A stretch of 64,000 bases of DNA from Pseudomonas triclosanedens (lineage in GTDB: Bacteria > Pseudomonadota > Gammaproteobacteria > Pseudomonadales > Pseudomonadaceae): assembly GCF_026686735.1 (NCBI RefSeq), contig NZ_CP113432.1, positions 3,151,001-3,215,000 of the forward strand. Reading direction: 5' to 3'. This document shows positions 1 to 10,600 of this stretch, piece by piece. The notes beneath the pieces are model-generated. The model was not told the DNA's origin and made no database searches. It saw only the letters and a program-made list of their open reading frames with translations. Positions within the stretch are counted from its first letter, which is position 1. Every line of letters starts with the position of its first letter. The translations under genes and the position numbers were made by a program.

Positions 1-1707
1 GGTGCCCTGGAACACGCCGAAGTCGCCGGCCCAGGTCTGGTTCACAATGCCGTCAAGGTCGGTCCAGTTGTTCCCGTTGACACTCCAGGTTCCGTTGCCG
101 CCGTCCACGACACCGTTTGGCACGACCTGGCTACCGTCCCAGAAGCTGATGTTGGAAGTGGGGGCCGATACCACCAGATTGACCTGGTTGCCGATCGAAG
201 TCTGTACCGCCAGATTGCCGATGCCGAAACCGCTCGGCGCACTGTTTACGTTGAGGCCGTTGTCGACCAGGGTGCCGGAGTAGTCGAACAGCCGGTACAC
301 GCCGTTACCGAAGCCGCCGAGACCGCTGACATTCAGGGTGCCGTCCAGGACCAGGCTGTTGTCGACGATCATCAGCGGCGTGCTCGATGGCCGGGAGAGG
401 GACGTATCGAGCACGCTGTTGGCATTCAGGAGCAGCGAGCCTGCATGCAGGGTAGCGCCCGACGACAACGCCAGGTGACCGCCACTATCGATGATCAGTG
501 TGCCGAAAATCGTCCCGGAGCCCTTTAGGGTGGCACCGTTGTTGATGGAGACCCGAGAACTGCTCAGCCTGCCGGTGAGGTTGAGAGTGCCGGCGTTCAC
601 GGTGGTGGCGCCGGCGTAAGCGTTCGTCCAGCTGAGCGTCAGGGTGGAAGCGCCGTTTTTCACCAGGCCGCCTGAGCCGCTGATGAGTGAGCTCAGAGTC
701 AGGTCTGCGCTGCCACCAATGTAAAGAGTGCCCGCCAGATTGACCGGGTTCGACAGGATGACGGCGGTATTGGTGTCCAAGGTGGTGCCGTCCGCAGCAT
801 TGAGTGCGCCGTAGCCCAGCGCCCAGCCGGAGCCGAGAATCAGCTTGCCGGCGTTCAGGACCGTGTTTCCACTGTAGAGATTCCTGCCGTTGAGCACCAG
901 GTCCGCATTGCCGTTCTTGATCAGTCCGCCAGCGCCGTAAACAGGGCCATTGAGCGTTAGTGCGCTGCTGCCGCCGATAGTGAGGTTGCCGCTTACGTTG
1001 ACGGGATTGGCCAGCGTCACCGCTGTGATGGTGTCCAGTGTGGTGCCGTTTGCGGTGAGGAGTGAACCGCTACCAATTGCGCTGTTGTCGCCCAATGACA
1101 GCGTTCCGCCATCCAGTCGGGTACCACCGGTGTACGTATTGGCACCGGACAGAACGAGTGTGCCGGTGTCGAGCTTGTTGATCAGGCCGCCGCCAATAAT
1201 GTTCACATCAATGCTAGCCGTCGCGCCATCAGCCACCGAAACCTCGGTAGTGCCGCCGCTACCGTTGAAGGCTGCCAGTTGCGCTGCCGGGCCGCTCTGC
1301 AAGCGGTAGCCGTCGACAAGGAATTGCAGGCCGGTGAACCCTTGCGTGTGATCCACCGTAACGATACCGGGCATGCCCTGGAACACCGCTACGTCACCGC
1401 GCCAGTAATCGTTTATCTGACCATCGGCGGTGGTCCAGTTGGAACCTGAGCTATCCCAGATGCCGGCGCCGCCATTCACGATGCTGTCGTTCGGCATTCC
1501 CATGTCGCCGTCCCAGTAAAGGGTTGCGGCACCTGCCGGCGAGCCGAGCATGACCATCAAGCCGCTCGCGGCCCCCAGCAGCAATGCCGGCAAGGTCGGT
1601 TTTCCGCGTCGGCGGCCGCCTTTACGGCAGCGTTTGCTGAATTCGTGGGTCACTGTCCAACAACCCATCGAGGCATTCCAGACCAAGGCAAAGACATGGT
1701 TGATCAC
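1..1707 (-). CDS. Autotransporter adhesin, ESPR-type signal, C-terminus beyond window
   Basis: The reverse strand is open from the window edge to a GTG start preceded by AAGGAAG. The N-terminus (VINHVFALVWNASMGCW) is an extended signal peptide region of type V secretion, followed by basic residues, a hydrophobic core and an AGAA cleavage area. The mature part is Gly/Asn/Thr-rich. It contains typical autotransporter-associated beta-helix strands (TLVLSGANTYTGGT-like, GGLIKNG, LNLTG) and two copies of a module with the pattern GGxGxW..NWT..DG..N..W.GD..VFQG, near 1370-1515 and 1-135. About 569 residues are visible. The beta-barrel translocator must lie left of the window. It probably acts as a surface adhesin. 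Family confidence is high; the exact role is unknown. Confidence 0.85.
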   Translation of the reverse strand, partial: MINHVFALVWNASMGCWTVTHEFSKRCRKGGRRRGKPTLPALLLGAASGLMVMLGSPAGAATLYWDGDMGMPNDSIVNGGAGIWDSSGSNWTTADGQINDYWRGDVAVFQGMPGIVTVDHTQGFTGLQFLVDGYRLQSGPAAQLAAFNGSGGTTEVSVADGATASIDVNIIGGGLINKLDTGTLVLSGANTYTGGTRLDGGTLSLGDNSAIGSGSLLTANGTTLDTITAVTLANPVNVSGNLTIGGSSALTLNGPVYGAGGLIKNGNADLVLNGRNLYSGNTVLNAGKLILGSGWALGYGALNAADGTTLDTNTAVILSNPVNLAGTLYIGGSADLTLSSLISGSGGLVKNGASTLTLSWTNAYAGATTVNAGTLNLTGRLSSSRVSINNGATLKGSGTIFGTLIIDSGGHLALSSGATLHAGSLLLNANSVLDTSLSRPSSTPLMIVDNSLVLDGTLNVSGLGGFGNGVYRLFDYSGTLVDNGLNVNSAPSGFGIGNLAVQTSIGNQVNLVVSAPTSNISFWDGSQVVPNGVVDGGNGTWSVNGNNWTDLDGIVNQTWAGDFGVFQGT

Positions 1708-1967
1708 GTGCACTTCCTTATGGCTTGAAGCGAATCCCACCGAGTTCAAATGGGCTGGCGCAGATGGCAGAAAGGTGTGTCAAATCGACTTGCACAGTGT
1801 CACTTGGCCACATCAAACACTGCGCTGGTACGGTTCGAGTGCCCGCAGACTCACCCACAAAGGTTCAGGCGTCGGTGCAACTCGGTAATTACGCAGGACA
1901 GCTTTGACAGCTATCCGCGGTGGCATGGGATGAGCCACAGCAAGATACGCAGGCACACACGGCGATT

Positions 1968-1989
1968 AAATACGGCACCTGCCGTATTT
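1968..1989. terminator. Perfect 10-bp inverted repeat, possible terminator
   Basis: AAATACGGCA and TGCCGTATTT are separated by two bases and followed by further T residues on the plus strand. This could be a bidirectional terminator or an operator between the autotransporter and the pseudogene. It sits about 260 bp upstream of the autotransporter start. Confidence 0.4.
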
Positions 1990-2234
1990 TTGGCGACGAG
2001 GCCACCAGCCCGGCAACTGGGCCATCAGACATCGGTGCTGAACGGAAGCTCTGCTTTCTGGCCTTCAGGCCGGGTATCCATTGCGGGTTAGCGCGGATAT
2101 GGATAGGGCAATCAAAGAGCGCTGCCCCAGCGCGTTTCTAAACGGCCGACTCTGACTGATCTACGTCAAATGCCAACGTCCGCTCAGGGGGGTAGCTGCC
2201 CTCGCCTGCTCACGCTGCAAAATAAGAAAACGTT

Positions 2235-2430
2235 CTACGTTTCGTACGCCGTGGCCTTCCTGGCTTCGTCCTGCAACCAGTCGATGAAAACCTGCATGGG
2301 TTCGGGATTCAGGTTCGGTCAGGACGAGGCAAAAGGTCTTCGAGATTGTTTTTCCCTGCGGCATGGCGGCATCAAATCCGCTTTCGGCAAGAACGAACGG
2401 TTGCATGCGCCCGGAAGAATGCACGGCAAT
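2235..2430 (-). pseudogene. Frameshifted C-terminal remnant of a LysR-type regulator
   Basis: On the minus strand one frame reads SGRMQPFVLAES...AMPQGK...FCLVLTEPE. A second frame continues with LNPEPMQVFIDWLQDEARK and a TAG stop at 2237-2235. Together these match the end of a GcvA-like LysR effector domain (GRLvrPF ... yclV ... NPEvqaFrdWLleEa), with a one-base shift near 2310. The rest of the gene is not recognisable upstream, so this is a relic. Another LysR gene lies intact at 3859. Confidence 0.55.
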
Positions 2431-2687
2431 GTTCCGAGCGCATGCAACCGCGACAAACGCGGAATACGCCATCGCACCGCGATACCGCCGGCCACTCTGG
2501 CTATCGCGTGAATCAGAAAGCAGTAGCGCCCTGATATGGGACGACTTCGGTTTCAAGAGTCACGCATCCACCCCGCTATGGGCCGGTAACCGTCTTTCGT
2601 AAAAAGAAGCTGCCGGCCAGCCACGAGTACCAATCCAAGGGGGCCAGAAAAGCGCACTTCACTTCCCCGGCGCCTCACAGGGAACGA

Positions 2688-3698
2688 TCAAGTGACCTTG
2701 ATCACGATCTTTCCAAACGCTCCACGATTCAGATGTTCGTATGCCTCGCGAGCGTCTTCGAAGGCATAGACCGTGTCGATTACAGGACGAATCCGGTGAT
2801 GGCCTAGAAACTCATTCATGCGGTCAAACGATGAACGTGGTGCCACTGCGATTCCGCGAAGAGTGGTCTGGCGAAATATCAGCGGCATCAAGCTCAGTTG
2901 GGCCGTCTGACCGGTCATGAAGCCTATCTGCGCGATGCGCCCCGCAGCCTTCGTCGCTGCGATGGATTGATTGATGCCGTCACCACCCGCCACATCCAGG
3001 AGTAGATCAACCCCCTTGCCGTCGGTGAGCTTGAGCACCTCCTCTTCCCATTTCGGCGTAGTGCGGTAATTGATGCCGGCGACTGCACCGAGCTTTTTCA
3101 CCGCATGCAGATTCTCATCGCTGCTGGAAGTTGCGATCACCCTTGCGCCCAGCGCCGTTGCCAGTTGCACAGCAAAAATCGAGACGCCGCCTGTGCCTTG
3201 CACCAGCACGCTCTGACCGGGTTCGATCTGCCCGTAGTCGACCAGCGAATACCAGGCGGTCAACGCCGCGATGGGCAGGGTTGCGGCTTCCTCATCCGTC
3301 AGGTTGTCGGGCACCCGAACCGCACTCTCCTCATGGATGATCATGTACTCCGCCAGACCACCGGGAAGTGGCGAGCCGAAGCAATAGGCAGGTTCGTCTG
3401 CTGCGGGCTCGCCGTCAATCCAACGGGAATAGAGGTGAGAGTTGACTCGGTCCCCCACGGCGAAGCGAGAAACACCCTCCCCTACGGCCACAACGGTGCC
3501 GGCGGCATCGCTGACAGGAATCAGCGGTTTGGGTACCAGGTGAGGCTCATAGAAACCCTCGACGATCGCTTTATCGCGGAAATTGAGCGAAACAGCTCCC
3601 ACACGAACCAGCAGTTCTCCCGCCTTCGGGGTGGGAGTCGGTGCCTGTCCCAGCACCAGGTTGTCGAGACCAAAATCTTCAAGCAGCCAGGCTCTCAT
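2688..3698 (-). CDS. Zinc-free MDR-family NAD(P)H oxidoreductase (quinone oxidoreductase-like)
   Basis: A 336-residue medium-chain dehydrogenase/reductase. It has an N-terminal GroES-like domain (SLNFRDKAI, SDAAGTVVAVGEGV, GDRV), then a Rossmann domain with VLVQGTGGVSIFAVQLA and a C-terminal GAFGKIVIKV. The structural-zinc cysteines are absent, so it resembles the quinone reductase/NAD(P)-dependent alcohol dehydrogenase branch. The ATG at 3698 has a TGGAGA ribosome site; a TTG one codon earlier is less likely. It is transcribed divergently from the LysR gene at 3859 and is probably its target. The substrate cannot be read from sequence. Confidence 0.85.
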   Translation of the reverse strand: MRAWLLEDFGLDNLVLGQAPTPTPKAGELLVRVGAVSLNFRDKAIVEGFYEPHLVPKPLIPVSDAAGTVVAVGEGVSRFAVGDRVNSHLYSRWIDGEPAADEPAYCFGSPLPGGLAEYMIIHEESAVRVPDNLTDEEAATLPIAALTAWYSLVDYGQIEPGQSVLVQGTGGVSIFAVQLATALGARVIATSSSDENLHAVKKLGAVAGINYRTTPKWEEEVLKLTDGKGVDLLLDVAGGDGINQSIAATKAAGRIAQIGFMTGQTAQLSLMPLIFRQTTLRGIAVAPRSSFDRMNEFLGHHRIRPVIDTVYAFEDAREAYEHLNRGAFGKIVIKVT

Positions 3699-3780
3699 CA
3701 AAAATCTCCAGGTCGATGGAATGAGCTGGCGATAGTGTTCTGCGAGATCAATGGCAGATAAATGCCTGGGCAGAGACAGG

Positions 3781-3804
3781 ATTGTTCTTCACAGAAGCAA
3801 CAAT
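3781..3804. promoter_or_regulatory. Inverted-repeat operator between divergent genes
   Basis: ATTGTTCTTC and GAAGCAACAAT form an imperfect dyad in the divergent intergenic region between the oxidoreductase and the LysR regulator. That is the usual place for a LysR-type binding site (T-N11-A class). Assignment to this regulator is inference. Confidence 0.5.
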
Positions 3805-3858
3805 CGCGCCCCATATAACGCTAATCTAGGCAACAAAATAGTGCTCAGCGAGGCCTCT

Positions 3859-4782
3859 ATGGAACTGCTCCAGACAATGCAGGTATTCGCTCGCCTGGCG
3901 GAACTGGGCAGTTTCACCCGTACTGCGGAAGCTCTGCAGATCGGCCGCCCGCAGGTCACCCGAGCTATCCAGGAGTTGGAAGCATCGCTGGGGGTCCGCT
4001 TGCTTCAACGCACCACGCGGCAGGTTCGGCTTACAGCGGAAGGCGAGCAGTTCTACGAGCGCGTGAAGGGGATTCTGGGCAGCATCGCGGACGCAACATC
4101 CATGTTCGGCCGCCCCGGCGCCACGTTGCGCGGCAAGCTGCGTATCGACATCCCCACCGCCTTCGCGCAATTGCCCACGTTCCAGAGCCTGTATGCCTTC
4201 AACCAATGCTATCCGGACATAGAGCTGATCCTGGGGGTCAGCGACAGAACTGTCGATCTCGTGGCCGAAGGCGTGGATTGCGTACTTCGGATAGGCGATC
4301 TTCCGGACTCCAGCTTGGTCGCACGCACTGTCGGCTATGCCACGATGGTCACCTGCGCGGCCCCGAGTTACCTGCGCCAGTTTGGCACTCCGAGCGCACT
4401 GGATGAACTGGACAGTCACCAGGGCGTGAACTTTCTCTCCGGACAGAACGGCCGGCCTCTGCCTTGGCAGTTCAGGGAAGGAAGCAGCGACAGAAAACAC
4501 ATCAGCCGCAGCGGGATCACCCTGACCGAATCCAACGCCTATGTGATGTGCGCAGTGGCAGGCTTCGGCATCATCCAGGCCCCGGGTGTCACGGTGGATC
4601 ACTACCTGCAGGCGGGGACCCTCGTAGAGATACTGCCCGCATACCGGCCTCGCCCACGGACGGTTTCGGTCCTCTATCCAAGCCGCACCCATTTGGCACC
4701 GCAGGTTCATGTCTTTATCGAATGGATTCGACATCATCTGTCATCCATTTTTGGCCGTTGGCTCGAACCGCATGACGACTAG
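3859..4782 (+). CDS. LysR-type transcriptional regulator
   Basis: A 307-residue protein starting MELLQTMQVFARLAELGSFT. It has a classic N-terminal winged helix-turn-helix (residues 1-60; RTAEALQIGRPQVTRAIQELE, then LLQRTTRQVRLT) and a LysR substrate-binding domain (LRIDIPTAFAQ, GVDCVLRIGDLPDS, GFGIIQAP). In-frame upstream codons exist, but this ATG gives the canonical family start. It probably controls the divergent oxidoreductase at 2688 through the dyad at 3781. The inducer is unknown. Confidence 0.88.
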   Translation: MELLQTMQVFARLAELGSFTRTAEALQIGRPQVTRAIQELEASLGVRLLQRTTRQVRLTAEGEQFYERVKGILGSIADATSMFGRPGATLRGKLRIDIPTAFAQLPTFQSLYAFNQCYPDIELILGVSDRTVDLVAEGVDCVLRIGDLPDSSLVARTVGYATMVTCAAPSYLRQFGTPSALDELDSHQGVNFLSGQNGRPLPWQFREGSSDRKHISRSGITLTESNAYVMCAVAGFGIIQAPGVTVDHYLQAGTLVEILPAYRPRPRTVSVLYPSRTHLAPQVHVFIEWIRHHLSSIFGRWLEPHDD

Positions 4783-4836
4783 CGAGGCCGTCTGATTCGG
4801 CCAGAAGCGAGCGTTCGTTTTCGGGGGTTGCGCTAA

Positions 4837-4872
4837 ATATATGGAAATTCATATATTCAATTTCCCATATAT
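4837..4872. promoter_or_regulatory. ars operator: AT-rich inverted repeat upstream of arsR
   Basis: ATATATGG-AAATT and AATTT-CCCATATAT form an almost perfect dyad ending 11 bp before the arsR start. ArsR-family repressors bind AT-rich imperfect dyads overlapping their own promoter, so this is the expected autoregulatory site. Confidence 0.75.
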
Positions 4873-4883
4873 AAGGCGCTGCC

Positions 4884-5231
4884 ATGATCACTCCGCCCGA
4901 AGTCTTCAGGAGCCTGGCCGACGAAACCCGCGCTCGCGCCACCCTGCTCATCGCCAGCCTGGGCGAGCTCTGCGTCTGCGAGCTGATGTGCGCCCTCGAC
5001 GACAGCCAGCCGAAGATCAGCCGCCACCTGGCACAACTGCGCGGCAGCGGCCTGCTGCTGGATCGCCGCCAGGGTCAGTGGGTGTATTACCGCCTCAATC
5101 CCGAACTGCCTGCCTGGGTGCGGGAGATGCTGCAGGTCACCCTGCAGGCCAACGCACAATGGTTGGCCGACAACACCCTCCGCCTGCAGAACATGGACGG
5201 CCGCCCCGTCCGTGACACCGCCTGCTGCTGA
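4884..5231 (+). CDS. arsR: ArsR arsenite-responsive repressor
   Basis: A 115-residue winged-helix repressor with the metal-sensing motif ELCVCEL in the recognition region, a recognition helix ([12 protein letters not shown]), a wing ([12 protein letters not shown]) and a C-terminal Cys pair. It is the first gene of arsR-arsB-arsC. AAGG precedes the ATG. A long dyad sits immediately upstream and fits autorepression relieved by As(III). Confidence 0.93.
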   Translation: MITPPEVFRSLADETRARATLLIASLGELCVCELMCALDDSQPKISRHLAQLRGSGLLLDRRQGQWVYYRLNPELPAWVREMLQVTLQANAQWLADNTLRLQNMDGRPVRDTACC

Positions 5232-5251
5232 TCTTTCCGAGCGAGTCTCCG

Positions 5252-6535
<1,284 letters not shown>

Positions 6536-6562
6536 CGTCCGCATTCAACGGAGGAGCCTTCC

Positions 6563-7033
6563 ATGCGAGTCCTGTTCATGTGCACGGCCAACAGTTGCCG
6601 CAGCATTCTCTCCGAAGCACTGTTCAACCATCTTGCACCGAAAGGCTTCGAGGCCGTCAGCGCCGGCAGCTTCCCCAAGGGCCAGGTGCTGCCGCGCAGC
6701 CTGACCACGCTGCAGCACGCCGGCATCTCCATCGAGGGTTTGAGCAGCAAGGGCAACGAGGCGTTCGAAGGCAATCCGCCGGACATCGTCATCACTGTCT
6801 GCGACAAGGCCGCCGGCGAAGCCTGCCCGCTGTACTTCGGCCCGGCGCTGAAGTCCCACTGGGGGCTGGAAGACCCTTCCGATGTCGTCGGTGACGAATC
6901 TGCAATTGACGCCGCCTTCCGCGCCACGCTGGCCCGCATTGAGTTGCGCTGCCGGGCCTTCTTCGCCCTTCCCTTCACTACCCTCGGCCACGACGAACTC
7001 AAGCGCGAACTGGATCGCATCGGCGCTCTCTGA
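6563..7033 (+). CDS. arsC: ArsC arsenate reductase, low-molecular-weight phosphatase fold
   Basis: A 156-residue protein with the CX5R phosphate loop at its N-terminus (C7-T-A-N-S-C-R13) and later cysteines around VTVCDKAAGEACP that can relay the disulfide. This is the thioredoxin-coupled class, not the glutaredoxin class of E. coli plasmid R773. A GGAGG ribosome site lies in the short gap after arsB. It reduces As(V) to As(III) for ArsB. No arsH follows; 7034-7220 shows no gene. Confidence 0.93.
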   Translation: MRVLFMCTANSCRSILSEALFNHLAPKGFEAVSAGSFPKGQVLPRSLTTLQHAGISIEGLSSKGNEAFEGNPPDIVITVCDKAAGEACPLYFGPALKSHWGLEDPSDVVGDESAIDAAFRATLARIELRCRAFFALPFTTLGHDELKRELDRIGAL

Positions 7034-7220
7034 ACAGGAGGAAACCTGCCCTGAAGACACGCCGGCGATCCAGCTCATCTACGCCCGCAGAGTGGCAGGC
7101 ACGGCGATCGCCTTCGAGGAAGTGCCGCCGACCATGAGGAAGCGATGCCGCGCTTCCGAGCGCAAATGCTGTATCAGCGGGCATCGTGATCCTTTCAGCC
7201 TCCCCGCCACGTGCGAGCCC

Positions 7221-7625
7221 CTATGAAAGCGCAGGCTTCAAGCAGTTACCCGGCGAGAAGTAGAAAGAACGGGCGACCATGTTCCTATCGAACAGAACCT
7301 TGTACTGGCATGTCTTGTTCGGCTCTCGAAACTTCAGGATGTAATCCCACTCTCGTACCCGGAACATCCCCTCCGCAAAGTGCGGCGGACCTATTAACTC
7401 GCGGATCTGAGCCTTGCTCATGCCAGTGGATACTTTTGCAAGATTTTCCATATTGACGTAGCTGCCGTCAGGTCGAGCAGCGCTCTCCATCGCAGGAAAG
7501 ACCGGAGCCTGAGTCAAGCCATTTTCGTCCACCTCGCTCAGAGTGCTGGTGCAAGCTACCAGGGTGGACAGCGCAGCGGCGGTAATCGCCAGATAAATGA
7601 CACGGTAAAAATTCAAATTGCTCAT
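7221..7625 (-). CDS. BamE/SmpA-OmlA-like lipoprotein
   Basis: A 134-residue protein with a type II signal peptide and lipobox LVAC (Cys25). It then has a BamE-like core (VSTGMSKAQIRELIGPPHFAEGMFRVREWDYIL) with two cysteines, in KTCQYKV and GNCLK. It lies just downstream of the trimeric autotransporter in the same direction, separated by a terminator-like hairpin. The domain is used in outer-membrane assembly, so a helper role for adhesin export or folding is plausible but is inference. It is not the housekeeping bamE by context. Confidence 0.8.
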   Translation of the reverse strand: MSNLNFYRVIYLAITAAALSTLVACTSTLSEVDENGLTQAPVFPAMESAARPDGSYVNMENLAKVSTGMSKAQIRELIGPPHFAEGMFRVREWDYILKFREPNKTCQYKVLFDRNMVARSFYFSPGNCLKPALS

Positions 7626-7651
7626 GATGTATTTCTCATACTCTGCTGTTT

Positions 7652-7677
7652 GAAAAGGCCCAACCGGAGCCGGGCCT
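7652..7677 (-). terminator. Rho-independent terminator after the YadA-like gene
   Basis: Read on the minus strand, AGGCCC, a 10-base loop and GGGCCT are followed by TTTTC. It sits 18 bp after the adhesin stop. Confidence 0.6.
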
Positions 7678-7694
7678 ATTCATGGATCAACGGC

Positions 7695-10600
7695 TTACCA
7701 CTGATAGCCGACGCCGACCGACACCCCGACTTCACCTTGGGAATCCGCGCTACCCTGCAGCTTGGTTACCCACTTGCCGTTGTCGGAGATCCGCGACACG
7801 CCTACCGCCAGGGCCGACTGGCCGCCATAGGCACCCACACCCGCTGCCGCCATGCTCGCACCCGGCGAGTACGGCTGTGGCAGACTGGCTTGAGCCAACG
7901 CTCCGGCGATACCGGCGCTGAGCACATCGTCCTGCTTGTCCAGGTCGTTCTTCAGTTGGGCATAACGGCTATCGGTATAGGCATTGGCGTTGTTGGTCAC
8001 GTCACCGAGGCTCTTGGTCAGTTGGCCGACATTTACAGCGTCGGTGTCCGCCCGACCTGCTGCCACATGGGTGATCTGGCGCTCACTGCCAGCGCTGCCG
8101 ACCGAAACGCTGTTCTCACGATCGGCAACCGAGTTGACGCCTATCGCCACCGAGTTCTTCGCCGAGGCGCTGGCACCGTTGCCCAAGGCAACCGAGTTTT
8201 CGCCTGTAGCCTTGGACCTGGTACCGATGGCCAGACTGCTGGCGCCAGACGCTTCGGCTCCTGCTCCGCCGGCGACCGAATCTCGGCCTGTCGGTTTTGG
8301 CTTCGGCAGGTTGGCGGTGTTGTTTACCTGGAACATGCCGTCAGTGCCGTTCTGGATGTTGGCAACATCGCCTTCGACCTTGCTTACGCGATTGTCGACG
8401 TTTACCACGGTGTTGTTGATGGTCTTCACCGAGTTATCGGTATAGGCTTTCGACTCCGCCACGGCCCCATCGAGTTGGCGCAGATTCACCGCATCGGTGG
8501 CCTCCTTGCCGTCAGCGACATTGCTGATGGTGCGGGTTTCACCGGTGGCGGAGTTACCCACCGAGAAGGTACCGACGCTGGCATTGGCCACGTTGGAATA
8601 CTTGCCGCTGTAGTTTTCGGCTCCACGGCCGTTATCACTCGCTCCCTGCCCTACCGCCACACTGCCGTCAGCCGACGCACTGGCTCCCTCGCCCATCGCG
8701 ATGGACCCTTTGCCGCTGGCCTGCGCACTGGGGCCGACCGCTACCGAGTCCACACCAGTGGCAACCGAGTCAGCCTTGCTGGAGTGGGCATGGAAGTACT
8801 TGATGCCACCCCCATTGTTGATGTTGGTGATGCTGCCCTCGATATTGGTAACGCGACCGTCGATGTTGGTGACCCGCTCATTGGTTTCATTGAGCTGCGA
8901 CATGTTCACCGCATCGCTGTCTTCCTGGCCGCGCGCAACGTTGGTGATTCTGGTGCCGCCGGTCTTGGTTACGCTGTTGTAAGTCGGGCCACCGAGAGTG
9001 ATGCTGTTGTGGGTACTGTTGTCGTACATGACGACATTGGCGACGGCGTCGCTTGTGATGGCTTTCAGTTGCTTGACGTTGACCGCATCGTTGTCATCCG
9101 CGCCGGCCGACAAACCGGTGATGCGACGGCTACCGATGTTCACCTCTCCAGAGGCGGTGCCACCCACCAAATAGGCCTCATGGCCCAGAGTGCTGCCATC
9201 CGCGACGGAACCGGAACCCAAAGCGACGCTGCCGTCGTGGCTGGACACTGCTCCCATGCCGATGGCCACCGAGTCCACGCCCGAAGCGACCGAATCGGTA
9301 CCGGTGGAGTTGGCATGGAAGTACTTGGTGCCGGTCTCGTAGATGTTGGTGACACGACCATCCAGGTTGTTCACATCGCCCTGCAAGGTGGTGACATCAC
9401 CCTCGACATTGGTTACACGGTTGTCGATGTTGGCGACGTTGGTGTTGGTCTCGTTGAGCTGAGACATGTTCACCGCGTCGCTATCGTTCACGCCGTTGGC
9501 GACGTTGGTGATGGTGGTGCCGCCAAGATGGGTGCTGGAATCGTAGGAATTGCCACCCAGGGTGACGCTGTTGTGGGTGCTGTTGTCGTACATCACCGCG
9601 TCGGCAACCGAGGCGGATGCGGCGGCCTGGAGCTGAGCAACGTTGACCGCATCGGTTGCTTGCGTGCCTGCCGCCAGTCCGGTGATCTGGCGGGTCGCAC
9701 CCTTGGCCGCATCGCCCACGCTAACCGCGCCCAAAGTGCTCTTCCAGACGGCACTGGTGCTGGTGGAGGCCCGCTTCGTCAAGGGGTCGTAGCCCGCGAT
9801 ACCCGCGGCAGTATTGGCCACCGAACCCTGGCCCAGCGCCACCGATGATCCTGCCGTCGCCGAAGAAGCGTGCCCCAGCGCAAGGCTGCCAGTGCCGGTG
9901 GCCGAGGACATGGCGCCCACAGCGGTTGATTCCAGCACCGAAGTGGACGATAGGCCAAGTGCCGTCGAACGCTCTGCAGCGCCGATGGTCTTGGCGTTGG
10001 CGCCAACGATCGTGGAACCATTCGAGCCAGCGGCACTGGTCGCCCTGTAGCCGATTGCAACAGAACTAGTACCCCCGTTGGCGTTGGCCTGGTTCCCAAC
10101 GGCCACACCATCGTTGTTGTAGGCCTGGGCAGAATCGCCGACGGCTACGCTGCCGGTCCATACCTTGGTGTTCCGGCCGACCGCCACAGCCCCCACGTTA
10201 CCCTGCGCAACAGCCCCCGAACCTATCGCGATGGCGCCTGGAGCATTTGAAGAGACGTCAGCACCTCTACCGATGGCGATGCCGTCAGTAGAAGCCAGTG
10301 CAGTTTTAGCCCCCATGCCGACAGCCACCGAGTCCACGCCCGAGGCGACCGAATCGGGACCAGTGGAGTTGGCATGGAAGTACTTGGTGCCGGTCTGGTA
10401 GATGTTGGTGATCCGGCCATCCAGGTTGTTCACATCGCCCTGCAAGGTGGTGACATCACCCTCGACATTGGTTACACGGTTGTCGATGTTGGCAACGTTG
10501 GTGTTGGTCTCGTTGAGCTGAGACATGTTCACCGCGTCGCTATCGTTCACGCCGTTGGCGACGTTGGTGATGGTGGTGCCGCCAAGATGGGTGCTGGAAT

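Larger units (their letters stand above)
1708..2687. other. Gene-poor interval with decayed sequence
   Basis: No open frame here has convincing codon use or a ribosome site. It holds the upstream region of the autotransporter, the inverted repeat at 1968 and a frameshifted LysR tail (2235-2430). I see nothing else recognisable. Confidence 0.5.

Noticed and set aside
7034..7220. Possible arsH or small gene after arsC
   Set aside because: No frame shows ArsH motifs or a plausible start; the interval is short and looks non-coding.
7650..9848. A 732-residue open frame on the plus strand opposite the YadA-like gene
   Set aside because: It mirrors the repeat codons of the adhesin, has low-complexity composition and no family resemblance or ribosome site.
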